In this document: in pieces, positions 63,690-64,000 of the stretch
Position numbering within the stretch: position 1 is the stretch's first letter
Layout of the letters: every line of letters starts with the position of its first letter
DNA from: Cucumis sativus
Taxonomy: Eukaryota; Streptophyta; Magnoliopsida; Cucurbitales; Cucurbitaceae
Direction: 5' to 3'
Assembly (NCBI RefSeq): GCF_000004075.3
Contig: NC_026656.2
Coordinates: forward strand, 1,736,001 to 1,800,000
DNA length: 64,000 bases
Notes under the pieces: generated by a model
What the model saw: only the letters and a program-made list of their open reading frames with translations
Told to the model about the DNA's origin: nothing
The model's database searches: none
Program-made: the position numbers and the translations under genes

Positions 63690-64000
63690 TTTTCTCTTTG
63701 CAAACTTTGTTATTTTAATGTTAATAATAATTTGTTTTAATAAATATATTAAAATTATGAGAGAAAATTCTTCCCATTACACATCCAATATCTTTCTACT
63801 CATATTTATATTTATGGGTTTTGGAAATTAAAAATTTATACGTTTAATAGCACATTTTAATTATAATATTTGTTTAAATATTTAAATTAACCGAATTAGA
63901 TTTTAGTATATTTTGTAAATAGTTTCTATTTTTTTATATATTTAAAAAGATCCCTCTAAAATATCTAAACAAATTTAAATGAATGAAAAGAAGTGTGAGA
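63690..64000. other. AT-rich end of the window
   Basis: No gene or repeat recognised; a plain A/T-rich stretch follows the ACGT-element cluster. Confidence 0.4.

Overview
The window is nuclear DNA of a flowering plant. The genes are split by GT-AG introns, the intergenic DNA is very AT-rich with many (TA)n and poly(A/T) tracts, and every recognisable product is plant-type: a chloroplast methyltransferase, a PLATZ protein, a plant PP2C and the CLO-type U5 snRNP GTPase. Several dispersed repeats look like ones I associate with Cucurbitaceae (cucumber or melon), so a cucurbit is my best guess. That is inference and not proven.

Layout. (1) 768-1259, minus: small Ser/His-rich plant protein of unknown function. 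(2) 5059-7857, plus: three-exon RING-H2 E3 ligase with a 2.1-kb second intron; its upstream leader carries an imperfect tandem duplication. (3) 10783-16443, plus: ten-exon gene for the U5 snRNP GTPase Snu114/CLO, behind a promoter rich in GGCCCA/AGCCCA elements. (4) 18053-22747, minus: four-exon PP2C phosphatase. (5) 26074-26535: degenerate nuclear copy of part of plastid ycf2. (6) 29443-36553, minus: fifteen-exon ubiquitin-like-domain protein of the CIP73/BAG6 type, ending in a 9-nt coding exon. (7) 40711-41354, minus: two-exon gene for a predicted 98-residue secreted peptide precursor that I cannot place in a known family. (8) 46516-50425, plus: eight-exon chloroplast methyltransferase of the At2g41040/At1g78140 type. 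(9) 58341-59490, plus: four-exon PLATZ zinc-binding protein whose first coding exon is only the ATG.

The genes do not form a pathway. They are independent nuclear loci in an ordinary gene-sparse region, with repeat-rich DNA between 37.7 and 46.4 kb, 50.4 and 58.2 kb and 59.5 and 64 kb. All exon joins were worked out by hand from GT-AG sites, reading phase and protein-family conservation. Each join listed keeps the frame, but no transcript evidence was available. The items most worth a second look are the orphan secreted peptide gene, the ycf2 insertion, the E3 gene that is easily mis-annotated, the 9-nt last exon, and the CAGCAG splice acceptor in the methyltransferase gene.
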